The notes under the pieces: generated by a model
What the model saw: only the letters and a program-made list of their open reading frames with translations
What the model was told of the DNA's origin: nothing
The model's database searches: none
Shown here: piece after piece, positions 1-10,526 of the stretch
Layout: each line of letters opens with the position of its first letter
Position numbering within the stretch: position 1 is the first letter of the stretch
Assembly (NCBI RefSeq): GCF_900143285.1
Contig: NZ_FRDN01000006.1
Coordinates: forward strand, 62,001 to 126,000
Direction of reading: 5' to 3'
Origin: Desulfitobacterium chlororespirans DSM 11544
GTDB taxonomy: Bacteria; Bacillota; Desulfitobacteriia; Desulfitobacteriales; Desulfitobacteriaceae
Length of the DNA: 64,000 nucleotides
Position numbers and translations under genes: made by a program

Positions 1-265
1 GCTAGGACAGCCCATATAGGCGTTGAAGCAAAATCCATTGTCAATAAACCCCCCTAAAATAATAATAATTTTTATAATTATGTAATGAGCCAGGTGTTCC
101 CCTAAATACTAATTCAGTTTCCGTTTGGCGCCATTAAAATTACAACCTGGGATTGTTCATTATTGATTTTGGTAAGGTAATGGATGTGTTTTTAAAAGGA
201 TTATCTTTCTGCGATGATCTTCTATTTCTACGGAAGCTGAATAAAGGGAAAAAGGGGACCTGGCC
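1..265. other. intergenic, no gene recognised
   Basis: AT-rich sequence downstream of secG. Short open frames exist but none has a convincing ribosome site or recognisable product. A 6-bp inverted repeat (CCTGGC/GCCAGG, about 259-282) overlaps the end of secG and could be a weak terminator. Nothing else is supported. Confidence 0.4.
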
Positions 266-490
266 TTATTTCATGAGCCAGGCTACCCCCAGAGAACTCA
301 GCAAAAATATTGCAGCTGAAGCTATGCTAACTTTTTGAAAGACAGCGTCCAAGCCCTTCTTTTTCCCAAAGAAGGATTCGCTGGCACCACCAATAGCTCC
401 CAAACCTGCACTCACACCGGATTGAAGTAAAACCGTTGCGATCAGACCTAAGGAACTAAGAACTAATATTACGGTTAGAAAAATCACCAT
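266..490 (-). CDS. secG: preprotein translocase subunit SecG
   Basis: Small membrane subunit of the SecYEG channel that assists SecA-driven export. The 74-residue product has the family layout: a first hydrophobic helix (about residues 2-22), a glycine/serine-rich cytoplasmic loop containing GGASESFFGKKKG, and a second helix near the C-terminus. AGGAGGTGAATAGGT precedes the ATG. It lies 202 bp after eno on the same strand, the usual Firmicute order after the glycolytic genes. The gap has its own promoter-like sequence and a hairpin, so secG may be expressed partly on its own. Confidence 0.93.
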   Translation of the reverse strand: MVIFLTVILVLSSLGLIATVLLQSGVSAGLGAIGGASESFFGKKKGLDAVFQKVSIASAAIFLLSSLGVAWLMK

Positions 491-552
491 ACCTATTCAC
501 CTCCTAAATCTATTGAAAACCAATCGGAAGCAATCGCCTGCCTAGACCAGGT

Positions 553-603
553 AAACCGCCACTTCTCTCCTGTTTTTGGCAACAGAATGGGGTGTGGCGG
601 TCA
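553..603 (-). promoter_or_regulatory. structured leader upstream of secG
   Basis: On the minus strand an outer stem ACCGCCAC/GTGGCGGT encloses an inner stem CTGTT/AACAG. It lies between a promoter-like TTGCCA-N18-TAAAAT (about 630-660, minus) and the secG ribosome site, so it would fall in the 5' leader. It has no T-run, so it is not a plain terminator. Function unknown. Confidence 0.35.
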
Positions 604-692
604 TTCCCTATGGTTTTAGTCAGTACCGCTATTTTAGCATAAAAATTTGACAAATGGCAATAGTCTATACCCTAGCTGTCAATATATGGCCT

Positions 693-1982
<1,290 letters not shown>

Positions 1983-1998
1983 CTAAATATAGTATTCA

Positions 1999-3531
1999 TC
2001 AAATCAAGGATTTTCCAGTCATCTCCTGGGGCTGCGGAATCTCCAGCAGCCGGAGCATCGTCGGCGCCACATCCCGCAAGGCTCCGCCTTCCCGCAAGGT
2101 TTTACCCTTAAGCTGATCATTAACCAGGATCAAGGGCACCGGATTGGTCGTATGGGCCGTTAAGGGCTGGCCGGTTTGCAGGTCCACTTTCGCTTCAGCA
2201 TTGCCATGATCGGCAGTTATAATGACGGTTCCCTGGCGCTCTAATACCCGGGGAACGATTTGCCCGATACACTGATCCACCGCTGCGATGGCTTTGACCG
2301 TAGCTTCAAACTCTCCTGTATGACCCACCATATCCGCGTTGGCAAAGTTCAGAATGATCACCTCATCCTCTTCTCTTTCCAGACGCTTTAAGAGCTCCTC
2401 GGTAATTCCATAAGCACTCATTTCCGGCAGCAGATTATAGGTAGCGACTTGGGGAGAAGGAATAAGACAGCGGGTTTCCCCTGGACAAGGTTCCTCTACC
2501 CCACCATTAAAAAAGAAGGTGACATGGGCGTATTTTTCTGTCTCAGCGATGCGCAGCTGCTTTTTCTGATATTTGGCCAGAACCTCTCCCAAGGTATTAT
2601 CTAAGTTCTGAGCAGGAAAAGCCACGGCCGTCCCTTTCAGCTTATCGTCATATTCAGTCATACACACATAATGGAGATGCAAAGGTTTTCCCCGGTCAAA
2701 GCCGGTAAACTCTTCATCTAAGAGAGCATAAGAGATCTCCCGGGCCCGATCGGAGCGGAAATTGAAGAAGATAAAACTGTCACCGTCCCGAAGCGGTCCC
2801 ACAGCCTCCCCTGCCGAGTCGACAATGACTGTAGGTGCCACAAACTCATCCGTGACCCTGACATCATAGGATTGTTCAATAGCTGCCAAAGGGTTAGGCG
2901 CTTTCAGACCTTCCCCATTCACTAAAGCCCGGTAACCCTTTTCCACCCGTTCCCAGCGTTTATCCCGATCCATCATATAATAACGGCCGCTGACGGTGGC
3001 AACCTGGCCAAGACCTAATTCCTGGCATTTGATATTAAGTTGGGTCATGAACTCTTTGGCACTTTGGGGCAGCACATCCCGGCCGTCCAACAAGGCATGG
3101 ATGAACACTTTTTTAACCCCCATGGTTTTGGCCATAGCCAGGAGGGCGAAAAGATGTTCACTATGGGAGTGAACCCCTCCATCCGAGAGCAACCCCATCA
3201 GATGCAGGGCGTTGGGTCCATCCTTGACCCGTTCCATGGCTTCCTGCAAAACGGTATTCCGGGCAAACTCACCGGTCCGTATAGCTTGGGAAATCCGGGT
3301 GAATTCCTGATAGACCACCCGGCCTGCCCCAATATTCAAATGCCCCACTTCCGAGTTGCCCATTTGGCCTGGCGGTAATCCCACTTCCTCCCCTGAAGCA
3401 ACGATCAGGGTATGGGGATACTCCTCAAGCAGTCTGTCGAAATGGGGTTTTTGGGCCTTAGCCACAGCATTGCCTGCGGTCTGGGGATTATAACCCCATC
3501 CGTCCAGAATCATCAAGAGCAGAGGCTTCAT
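1999..3531 (-). CDS. gpmI: 2,3-bisphosphoglycerate-independent phosphoglycerate mutase
   Basis: Interconverts 3- and 2-phosphoglycerate using two Mn2+ ions and a phosphoserine intermediate. The 510-residue, alkaline-phosphatase-fold protein shows the metal site LDGWGYN at the N-terminus, the active serine in [15 protein letters not shown] (about residue 60), DRDKRW, and the C-terminal metal ligands [10 protein letters not shown] and TADHGNAE. Its ATG overlaps the tpiA stop as ATGA, which indicates translational coupling inside the operon. Confidence 0.98.
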   Translation of the reverse strand: MKPLLLMILDGWGYNPQTAGNAVAKAQKPHFDRLLEEYPHTLIVASGEEVGLPPGQMGNSEVGHLNIGAGRVVYQEFTRISQAIRTGEFARNTVLQEAMERVKDGPNALHLMGLLSDGGVHSHSEHLFALLAMAKTMGVKKVFIHALLDGRDVLPQSAKEFMTQLNIKCQELGLGQVATVSGRYYMMDRDKRWERVEKGYRALVNGEGLKAPNPLAAIEQSYDVRVTDEFVAPTVIVDSAGEAVGPLRDGDSFIFFNFRSDRAREISYALLDEEFTGFDRGKPLHLHYVCMTEYDDKLKGTAVAFPAQNLDNTLGEVLAKYQKKQLRIAETEKYAHVTFFFNGGVEEPCPGETRCLIPSPQVATYNLLPEMSAYGITEELLKRLEREEDEVIILNFANADMVGHTGEFEATVKAIAAVDQCIGQIVPRVLERQGTVIITADHGNAEAKVDLQTGQPLTAHTTNPVPLILVNDQLKGKTLREGGALRDVAPTMLRLLEIPQPQEMTGKSLI

Positions 3532-4295
3532 AGAGCAGCCACCGCATTCTGAACCAATTGGGCAAATCCTTCGGCTTCCAGGCTGGCCCCGCCCACCAGA
3601 GCGCCGTCCACATCCGGCTGAGCCATGAGCTCCCCAATATTGTCCGCCTTAACACTGCCCCCATAGAGGATATTGACCTCATCGGCAACCACACCGGCAA
3701 TTCCGGCTAACGTAGAGCGAATCATGGCGCACATCTCCTGGGCATCTTCACTGGAGGCTGTTTTACCCGTGCCGATGGCCCAAATGGGTTCGTAGGCAAT
3801 GACCACCCGTTTCAAATCATCCGCGGAAAGATCCGTCAGATCCTTTTCCACCTGGCCGCGCACGATGGCAAAGGCCTTGCCTTCTTCCCGGTTGGCTAAG
3901 TTTTCACCCACACAGAGAATGGGAGTGAGCCCTGCCTTAAGGGCCGCCTTCACTTTTTTGGCAATCTCTTCATCCGTTTCACGGAGAATTTCCCGGCGCT
4001 CCGAATGCCCGAGGATGACATAGGTGCAGGCAACATCCACCAGCATTGCCGCAGAGATCTCCCCTGTATAAGCCCCATCAGGGGCATAAAACATATCCTG
4101 AGCTCCAATATGAATGACGCTCTCCTCCAGCTCATTCTTGAGAACATTTAAGGCTGTAAAGGGCGCACACACGACAACATCGATTGCAGTGACTTCGCCA
4201 AGCACTCCTAAGAGCTTTACCGCATATTCCTGAGTCTCCCGGAGACTTTTATTCATCTTCCAATTTCCAGCGATAATAGGATGTCGTTTGGCCAT
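3528..4295 (-). CDS. tpiA: triosephosphate isomerase
   Basis: Interconverts dihydroxyacetone phosphate and glyceraldehyde 3-phosphate. TIM-barrel motifs are all present: GNWKMNK near the N-terminus, the catalytic-His segment ILGHSERRE, the catalytic-Glu loop [12 protein letters not shown] and the phosphate-binding GGSVKADN. The start is placed at the second Met (MAKRHP, 255 residues) because AAAGGAG lies 8 nt upstream; the upstream ATG at 4313 contains that ribosome site and is unlikely. It overlaps gpmI by 4 bp and follows pgk by about 30 bp. Confidence 0.98.
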   Translation of the reverse strand: MAKRHPIIAGNWKMNKSLRETQEYAVKLLGVLGEVTAIDVVVCAPFTALNVLKNELEESVIHIGAQDMFYAPDGAYTGEISAAMLVDVACTYVILGHSERREILRETDEEIAKKVKAALKAGLTPILCVGENLANREEGKAFAIVRGQVEKDLTDLSADDLKRVVIAYEPIWAIGTGKTASSEDAQEMCAMIRSTLAGIAGVVADEVNILYGGSVKADNIGELMAQPDVDGALVGGASLEAEGFAQLVQNAVAAL

Positions 4296-4325
4296 GAAAT
4301 GAGCTCCTTTCAAGATGGGATAAGT

Positions 4326-5510
4326 TTAGATGTTTTGTAGTGCCGCTATACCGGGCAGGGTCTTGCCTTCCAGGAGCTTCAGGGAAGCTCCCCCTCCTGT
4401 GGAGATATGGCTCATTTGCTGTCCTACACCCATTTTTTCTACGGCGGCCACGGAATCTCCACCGCCGACAATGGTCAGACCCGGACATAAGGCCACAGCC
4501 TGAGCAACTTTCTCCGTCCCCTTGGCAAAGTGCTCCATTTCAAAAACACCCATGGGGCCGTTCCAGACGATAGTCCGGGCCTTTTGTATTCTTTCACTGA
4601 ACAGTCCGGCACTTTCCGGTCCGATATCCAGAGCCATTTCGTCCTCGGCGATCTCCCGGACAGCAGTGACCCGATAGGGCGCATCGGCTTTAAATTCTTT
4701 GGCCGCAACCACATCCTGAGGCAAAAGAATGTCCACCTGGAGTTCCCGCCCTTGATCAAGAATCTCCTGAGCCAGGGATAATTTATCGCCTTCCACCAGG
4801 GACTTACCCAGAGAATAGCCCTGAGCTTTCAGGAAGGTATTGGCCATGCCGCCGCCAATGATCAAGGCGTCCACTTTATGGAGCAGGTTCTCAATGACCC
4901 CGATTTTGTCGCTGACCTTGGCTCCGCCAATGATGGCCACAAAAGGCCGCTCCGGATTCCCCAGAGCCTTGCCCATACTTTCAATTTCCTTTTGGAGAAG
5001 GAAGCCGGCCACCCCGGGAAGATGATGAGCGATTCCTTCTGTGGAAGCATGGGCCCGGTGGGCTGTACCGAAAGCATCGTTAACATACACTTCGGCTAAG
5101 CGGGCTAATTGCTTGACAAACTCCGGTTCATTCTTTTCTTCCTCGGCATGATAACGGACATTTTCTAAAAGAAGGACTTCACCTTCCCGCAATTGGGCTG
5201 TTGCTTTTTCTACTTCCGGACCGATGCAATCCGGGGCCATGGCTACCGGCCGCTTGAGCAATTCACCAAGACGTTTGGCCACCGGAGCCAGGGAATAGTT
5301 CGGATCCGCTTTTCCCTTGGGGCGTCCTAAATGGGAAGCGAGGATAATTTTAGCCCCTTCGTCAATCAGATAGTGAATGGTAGGCAGAGCCGCCCGAATC
5401 CTCGTGTCGTTGGTAATATTGCCATGGTCATCCATAGGCACATTAAAATCAACCCGCACAAAAACACGTTTTCCACGTACCGTAATGTCCTTAAGCCCTT
5501 TCTTATTCAT
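4326..5510 (-). CDS. pgk: phosphoglycerate kinase
   Basis: Transfers phosphate from 1,3-bisphosphoglycerate to ADP. Motifs are RVDFNVP near the N-terminus, SHLGRPKG, the hinge and nucleotide-binding region NGPMGVFE, and the C-terminal [13 protein letters not shown]. The start is set at MNKKGL (394 residues, the normal length), preceded by AAAGGAG; an in-frame ATG 36 bp upstream gives an atypical extension. pgk is the first gene of this glycolytic operon, directly downstream of rpoN, with no cggR or gap between them. Confidence 0.97.
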   Translation of the reverse strand: MNKKGLKDITVRGKRVFVRVDFNVPMDDHGNITNDTRIRAALPTIHYLIDEGAKIILASHLGRPKGKADPNYSLAPVAKRLGELLKRPVAMAPDCIGPEVEKATAQLREGEVLLLENVRYHAEEEKNEPEFVKQLARLAEVYVNDAFGTAHRAHASTEGIAHHLPGVAGFLLQKEIESMGKALGNPERPFVAIIGGAKVSDKIGVIENLLHKVDALIIGGGMANTFLKAQGYSLGKSLVEGDKLSLAQEILDQGRELQVDILLPQDVVAAKEFKADAPYRVTAVREIAEDEMALDIGPESAGLFSERIQKARTIVWNGPMGVFEMEHFAKGTEKVAQAVALCPGLTIVGGGDSVAAVEKMGVGQQMSHISTGGGASLKLLEGKTLPGIAALQNI

Positions 5511-5819
5511 TAGGTATGTTTCTCCTTTCCTCGTTTGCTTAATCATTTTTAAAGTATATCTCTTCTTTAGACTTGCTATTTATGTCTATGTATATGCCAA
5601 CAGCAATTTCATATCAATTCAACCTGTCTAAGTTTAGCACTTTCTATCATCTTAGTATACCGCTCCAAGGAAAATTCTACTCTTGTGACCAAACCCATCA
5701 CATCCTGGGCAATATTAACAAAAGGTTACTGTTATTATTCAGCACCCTTTTCTAAAATTCCTTCCTCATCCCTGCCAATCTGCGGCTGCTCATCATCGGC
5801 TAATAGCGTTTAGTAGCTT
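5511..5819. other. rpoN-pgk intergenic region, presumed pgk operon promoter
   Basis: About 300 bp of AT-rich DNA with no convincing ORF. On the minus strand TATACT (plus 5553-5558) sits 43 nt upstream of the chosen pgk start and could be a -10 box, but the -35 match is poor. A second TATACT lies near 5656-5661. No CggR-type operator or good terminator was recognised. Two copies of CGCTATTA lie just past the rpoN stop. Confidence 0.35.
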
Positions 5820-7223
5820 TTAATAGCGTTTCCGCAGCGCCGTGGACGGAAGCCCCAGTTCATCGCGGTATTTTGCCACGGTTCGTCGTGAAATCTCCAT
5901 ATTCTTTTCTTTAAGAATCTCGGAAAGCTTTTGATCGGAATAGGGACTCTTGGGATCCTCGGCGGCGATGATCTCTTTCAGGGCTTGTTTAATTCCTTCC
6001 GTGGTCATGCCCTGTTCACTGCCCAGCCCCGTAGCAAAAAAGAACTTAAACTCAAAAATCCCCCGGGGGGTTTGGATATATTTATTAGCCGTAGCCCGAC
6101 TGACCGTAGACTCGTGAACCCCGATTTCTTCCGCAATGTCTTTGAGATTGAGGGGTTTTAAATAGCGGATGCCCCGTCTCAAAAACTCTTCCTGGCGTCT
6201 CACAATAGCATCCGCAACCTTATAAAGGGTAAGCCGCCTTTGCTCGATACTGCGAATCAGCCAGGCCGCCGCATTGAGTTTTTGCTCGACAAATTTGCGA
6301 ATCTCTGATTCATTATTCTGACTTAGGGCCTTGCGGTAGACCTGATTAATTCCCAAACGAGGTACGGTCACATCATTGACCAGGATAATATATTCGCCCT
6401 CAACCTCTTCAACCACAACGTCGGGAACGATATAGCGCACCTCGCCGGTACCGGCAAAGCTCCGTCCGGGTTTAGGATCCAGGGTGCGGATTAAATCGGC
6501 CATATCCTGAACCTGACTGGGGGTAATTTTGAGCTGGCCGGCGATCCTCTGTAAACGACCGGCGGCCAAATCCTCCAGATACTTAAGAAATTCAGGCAGC
6601 TCCGGAGGGTAGTCCGCCAGCAGGGGAAGCTGCAGGAACAGACATTCTTCCAAACTTCTTGCCCCCACTCCCAAAGGGTCCAGGCCTTGGATCACTGCCA
6701 GGCCTTTTTCCACTTCTTCAAGGGGAAGCTGGAGCTGCTTCGCTATTTCCTCTAAAGAAAGGGTTAAATAGCCGTTATCATCCAAATTGCCAACAATATA
6801 TTCAAGCAGCTTCTGGGACATGGGAACCCTTTGAATATGAATCTGTTCCAGCAAATGCTCCTGAAGGGAAGGACCTGACGCTAAAAAAGGCTCAAAGCGG
6901 GTGCTTTGCCCGGCATCCGGATCATACTCCTTGCTGACGCGTTCTTCCTGATGTTGAAAATACTCTTCCCAGTTCATATCCCAGGTCCCTTCGTCCGCCC
7001 CCTCGTTCTTCTCTTGAGCCGGGGAATCTTCCTGGGTATTCTCCGCGCTTTTGTCGGCGGAATCGTCAATCACATCGAGAAGAGGGTTTTCCAGCATCTG
7101 CTGCTCCACATAACCGGAGAGTTCTAAAGCGGATAACTGTAAAACGGCAATCGCTTGACGCAACTCCGGCGTCATGATCAACTTCTGTGTCTGCTCCAGG
7201 TTCAAGCCATATCCTATGCGCAC
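5820..7223 (-). CDS. rpoN: RNA polymerase sigma-54 factor
   Basis: Sigma factor for -24/-12 promoters, which need AAA+ enhancer-binding activators. The 467-residue protein has the N-terminal activator-interacting region with QTQKLIMTPELRQAI, a core-binding middle, the helix-turn-helix segment IGVHESTVSRATANKY and a C-terminal RpoN box SRRTVAKYRDELGLP. It starts 2 bp after the whiA stop. In Bacillus this slot after whiA is held by crh; here sigma-54 occupies it. Confidence 0.97.
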   Translation of the reverse strand: MRIGYGLNLEQTQKLIMTPELRQAIAVLQLSALELSGYVEQQMLENPLLDVIDDSADKSAENTQEDSPAQEKNEGADEGTWDMNWEEYFQHQEERVSKEYDPDAGQSTRFEPFLASGPSLQEHLLEQIHIQRVPMSQKLLEYIVGNLDDNGYLTLSLEEIAKQLQLPLEEVEKGLAVIQGLDPLGVGARSLEECLFLQLPLLADYPPELPEFLKYLEDLAAGRLQRIAGQLKITPSQVQDMADLIRTLDPKPGRSFAGTGEVRYIVPDVVVEEVEGEYIILVNDVTVPRLGINQVYRKALSQNNESEIRKFVEQKLNAAAWLIRSIEQRRLTLYKVADAIVRRQEEFLRRGIRYLKPLNLKDIAEEIGVHESTVSRATANKYIQTPRGIFEFKFFFATGLGSEQGMTTEGIKQALKEIIAAEDPKSPYSDQKLSEILKEKNMEISRRTVAKYRDELGLPSTALRKRY

Positions 7224-7225
7224 AT

Positions 7226-8179
7226 TTATCCTCCTTTCTTGACTCGTTTACTCTGTTCCTCCAGCTTTTCGGCAAGCTCGTCGATCTTGCGCATCCGGTG
7301 ATTGACTCCCGATTTTCCTACCTTGGGGACCAACATCTCCCCTAACTCTTTCAAACTGGCATCAGGGTATTCCAGCCGCAGCTCGGCAATTTCCCGCAAC
7401 GGCTCCGGCAAGGCCTGCAAACCGATGGTGTGGGCTACCCTTTGGATATTCTCCACTTGCCGCACTGCTGCGTCCACCGTTTTATTAAGGTTAGCCGTTT
7501 CACAGTTGACCAGGCGGTTGACCTGATTGCGCATATCCTTGAGAACACGGACATTCTCGAATTCCAACAGAGCCCGGTGGGCACCGATAAAGGCCAGAAA
7601 CTCAACAATATGCTCACTCTCTTTAATATAAACCACATGCCAGTTTTTACGCATGCTGACCTTGGCCCCTAAATGGAATTTATTAAGCAGCTTGCTTAAG
7701 GCCTCAGCATGGAGAGGATCATTAGTGATGATCTCCAGATGGTACGTTCCCTCGGGATTATTGATGGAGCCTCCGGCCAAAAAGGCCCCGCGCAGGTAGG
7801 CTATTCTATCGCATTTCTTTTTCACCAAAACGTTAGGAATACCCGGTAATATTTCGCCCTCTTCATCCAGAAGCCCCAACTGCTGAAGATCCTGTAACGT
7901 CCGGGGATAGATTTTTACCATGTAGGAGTTATTCTTTTTTAAGCGCAGTTTTCTCCGCACCATAATATCCACCGGCAATCCCAGCAGGTGTTTAGCCAAG
8001 CGATACACTTTGCGCGCCACCGGGGCACTTTCAGTGATCACATTCAAGGCATAAGAATTATTGGCAATCTGCAATGTCCCATCCATCCGCACTAAGGCAG
8101 CCAATTCGGCCAGATTGCAGCATCGCTTCCCTTCCTCGATCCGAGCCAGCTCATCTTTGGTTTCAGCACTAAAGGACAT
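7226..8179 (-). CDS. whiA: DNA-binding protein WhiA
   Basis: WhiA combines a LAGLIDADG-homing-endonuclease-like N-terminal domain with a C-terminal HTH. In Actinobacteria it controls sporulation; in Firmicutes it affects division and chromosome segregation. The 317 residues match family length: MSFSAETKDELARI start, the segment YLRGAFLAGGSINNPEGTYHLEI in the LAGLIDADG region, and a C-terminal HTH around YPDASLKELGEMLVPKVGKSG. It belongs to the rapZ-yvcK-whiA run, with a 47-bp gap to yvcK and 2 bp to rpoN. Confidence 0.96.
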   Translation of the reverse strand: MSFSAETKDELARIEEGKRCCNLAELAALVRMDGTLQIANNSYALNVITESAPVARKVYRLAKHLLGLPVDIMVRRKLRLKKNNSYMVKIYPRTLQDLQQLGLLDEEGEILPGIPNVLVKKKCDRIAYLRGAFLAGGSINNPEGTYHLEIITNDPLHAEALSKLLNKFHLGAKVSMRKNWHVVYIKESEHIVEFLAFIGAHRALLEFENVRVLKDMRNQVNRLVNCETANLNKTVDAAVRQVENIQRVAHTIGLQALPEPLREIAELRLEYPDASLKELGEMLVPKVGKSGVNHRMRKIDELAEKLEEQSKRVKKGG

Positions 8180-8226
8180 TCTTCCACTTCCTTTACCAGT
8201 ACTTCATAGCCCCATTGGCTCAAGCA

Positions 8227-9600
8227 CTAGGACTCTTCTCTGAGCTTCTGGTTCAGCAAATAAGAATCCACTAGAGCAATCCGCTCTCCCATGGGTTTTA
8301 AACTAAAAAGCAAGCGAATCAGGAGCCGCGCCAGACGGTCCGAGTGGTGGCGCAGGGTATCCCCTTCCTGCAAAAGGTCCGCTTCCACATACTTAGCCCC
8401 CAGCCACTCCACACTATCCCTATTCCCTTGTACCGGATAGGAGCCTTCCTCCTCATAGCGCTTCAGCAGCTCCTGGGGTATCCCTTGTTTATTGGCCACC
8501 ACCACATCCACAAACCCGGCGCCGCAGTGATCCATAAGGGACTGGAGATGGTCCGAAACCTGGAATTGGTCCGTCTCCCCCGGTTCAGTCATGATATTGC
8601 AGACATAAATACAGGGAACATCCACTTCCTGAATCTTTTCCTTAAGTCCTTTCACCAGCAGATTGGGGAGGACGCTGGTATAAAGGCTGCCCGGCCCTAA
8701 AACAATCAGATCCGCTTCTTCCAGAGCCTTTAACGCTTCCGGAACCGGCTGGCAATCCTCCGGCTCCAGATAGACCCGTTTAATCCGTCCTTGAGTATCT
8801 CTGACCTGAGTCTCCCCCTTGACGATAGTCCCATCCGCTAACTCCGCCGTTAAAACCACCTGCTCCATGGTCGAGGGATAGACACTGCCCCGCAGGGCAA
8901 ACACCTCACCCACATGCTCGATGCCCTTTTTGAAGTCCCCAAAGGTATCCGCCATCCCCGCTAAAACCAGATTTCCCAGACTATGCCCTTTCAAGGTTCC
9001 CGTATCAAAGCGGTAGGAGAATAACTTCTCCATAATATTCTCCGTATCCGATAAGGCCACCAGGCAATTGCGGATATCCCCCGGCGGGAGAATGCCCATT
9101 TCACTGCGCAGCTTGCCTGAGCTCCCGCCATCATCGGCTACGGTGACAATGGCTGTGAGATTTCGGGTATAATTCTTCAATCCCCGCAGCAAGGTTGATA
9201 AGCCCGTCCCGCCGCCAATGACCACGATTTTCGGCCCCCGCCGCAAATGCTGCCGTGAATACATAACATCCACAATCCGGGCTTCTTCATCAGGCAAGAG
9301 CACCGAAATAATGGAATGAAGCATCCTTTTAAAACCAATCACCATCGCCCCCGCTCCCAAAGCGCTGATGAACAGGCCCATAGGAACAGCCGTACGGGGC
9401 GCACTGCCCGTCAGGCGGTAAATTCCTTCCCGGAATTGCAATTCCAGGTAGCCCAGGGCGATGCCATCATTCATCACGGAAAAGCCTGCGGCAAAGATGA
9501 ACACGCCGAGCACCGCTAGTAAGAACCAGCGTTTAACACCTAAGTTAGGATAAAGCCATTTCAGGGATCTGGGGAGTGATTTAAGCAATTTAACTTTCAT
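8227..9600 (-). CDS. yvcK: gluconeogenesis factor YvcK-like, membrane-anchored
   Basis: YvcK proteins bind UDP-sugars and in Bacillus affect growth on gluconeogenic carbon and cell shape. The conserved domain starts near residue 125 with VIGGGTGLSTLLRGLK, then TVADDGGSSGKLR, PPGDIRNCLVALSD and LVLGPGSLYTSVLPNL. This 457-residue protein has about 110 extra N-terminal residues with two hydrophobic segments (about 25-45 and 73-92), so it is probably membrane-tethered, unlike the shorter soluble Bacillus form. Its ATG overlaps the rapZ stop (ATGA). Confidence 0.93.
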   Translation of the reverse strand: MKVKLLKSLPRSLKWLYPNLGVKRWFLLAVLGVFIFAAGFSVMNDGIALGYLELQFREGIYRLTGSAPRTAVPMGLFISALGAGAMVIGFKRMLHSIISVLLPDEEARIVDVMYSRQHLRRGPKIVVIGGGTGLSTLLRGLKNYTRNLTAIVTVADDGGSSGKLRSEMGILPPGDIRNCLVALSDTENIMEKLFSYRFDTGTLKGHSLGNLVLAGMADTFGDFKKGIEHVGEVFALRGSVYPSTMEQVVLTAELADGTIVKGETQVRDTQGRIKRVYLEPEDCQPVPEALKALEEADLIVLGPGSLYTSVLPNLLVKGLKEKIQEVDVPCIYVCNIMTEPGETDQFQVSDHLQSLMDHCGAGFVDVVVANKQGIPQELLKRYEEEGSYPVQGNRDSVEWLGAKYVEADLLQEGDTLRHHSDRLARLLIRLLFSLKPMGERIALVDSYLLNQKLREES

Positions 9601-10490
9601 TTTGATTTATCACCCTTCCGATTGCGGGCAGCATCCCGGTGTTTAACACTCATCGTATAATTGCGTTCCTGAAGAAAAAGCCCAATCCGTTCCGCAATAG
9701 CCACCGAACGGTGCTGTCCCCCTGTACAGCCTACCCCAATGACCAGATGCCGCTTGCCCTCCTTCACATAATAAGGAAGGATAAACTCCAGGAGGCCCAG
9801 ATACTTATCCACAAACTCCTGGGCTACCGGGTTGCTGAAGATATAATCCTGCACCTGGGGGTGCTCTCCGGTAAGAGGCCGCAGCTCAGCAACATAGAAG
9901 GGATTGGGAAGAAAGCGCACATCGATCAATAAATCCACATCCAAAGGAATGGCATATTTAAAACCAAACGAGACTACGGAGACTGCTAAATCTCCTGAAG
10001 CCTGTTCACTCCCGAAACTCTCAGCCACCTGATGGCGCAGCTGCTGGGAAGACAGATTAGAGGTATCCATAATCTTGTGAGCTACCCCGCGGAGCTCAGT
10101 CAGCATTTGCCGCTCCATTTGAATCCCTTCCAAAATTCCGCCGCTGGGAGACAGAGGATGCCGGCGCCGGGATTCCTTATAGCGCCCCACCAGCACTTCA
10201 TCCGAGGCTTCCAGGAAGAGTATTTCATAATGAAATCCCTCCCTATGCAAATCCCCCAAAGCTTCCGCCAGTGAGGAGAAAAATTCCCCGCCCCGCAAAT
10301 CGCAGACGATCGCCGCACGAGTCACCTTGCCTTGGGACTGAGTACAGAGCTCAGCAAATTTCAAAATTAAGGATGGGGGCAGATTATCCACACAAAAATA
10401 TCCCTGATCCTCAAGACTTTGCAGCGCCTGGGTCTTACCTGCTCCCGAAAGTCCCGTAATCACCAGCAATCGTACCTGCTTTGACAGCAT
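9597..10490 (-). CDS. rapZ: RNase adapter/nucleotide-binding protein RapZ
   Basis: P-loop protein of the RapZ/YvcJ family. The E. coli homologue guides RNase E to glmZ sRNA; YvcJ binds nucleotides. Motifs are Walker A GLSGAGKTQAL, the segment GYFCVDNLPP, and the C-terminal GCTGGQHRSVAIAERI. The start is set at MLSKQV (297 residues), with GGGGGAG just upstream; an in-frame ATG 27 bp earlier lacks a ribosome site. First gene of the rapZ-yvcK-whiA-rpoN operon. Confidence 0.95.
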   Translation of the reverse strand: MLSKQVRLLVITGLSGAGKTQALQSLEDQGYFCVDNLPPSLILKFAELCTQSQGKVTRAAIVCDLRGGEFFSSLAEALGDLHREGFHYEILFLEASDEVLVGRYKESRRRHPLSPSGGILEGIQMERQMLTELRGVAHKIMDTSNLSSQQLRHQVAESFGSEQASGDLAVSVVSFGFKYAIPLDVDLLIDVRFLPNPFYVAELRPLTGEHPQVQDYIFSNPVAQEFVDKYLGLLEFILPYYVKEGKRHLVIGVGCTGGQHRSVAIAERIGLFLQERNYTMSVKHRDAARNRKGDKSK

Positions 10491-10526
10491 AACCACTCCC
10501 CCTTCTCTACACTGCATACCCTGAAG

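Noticed and set aside
153-338. 61-residue plus-strand ORF at the window start
   Set aside because: It overlaps the 3' end of secG in antisense and has no ribosome site.
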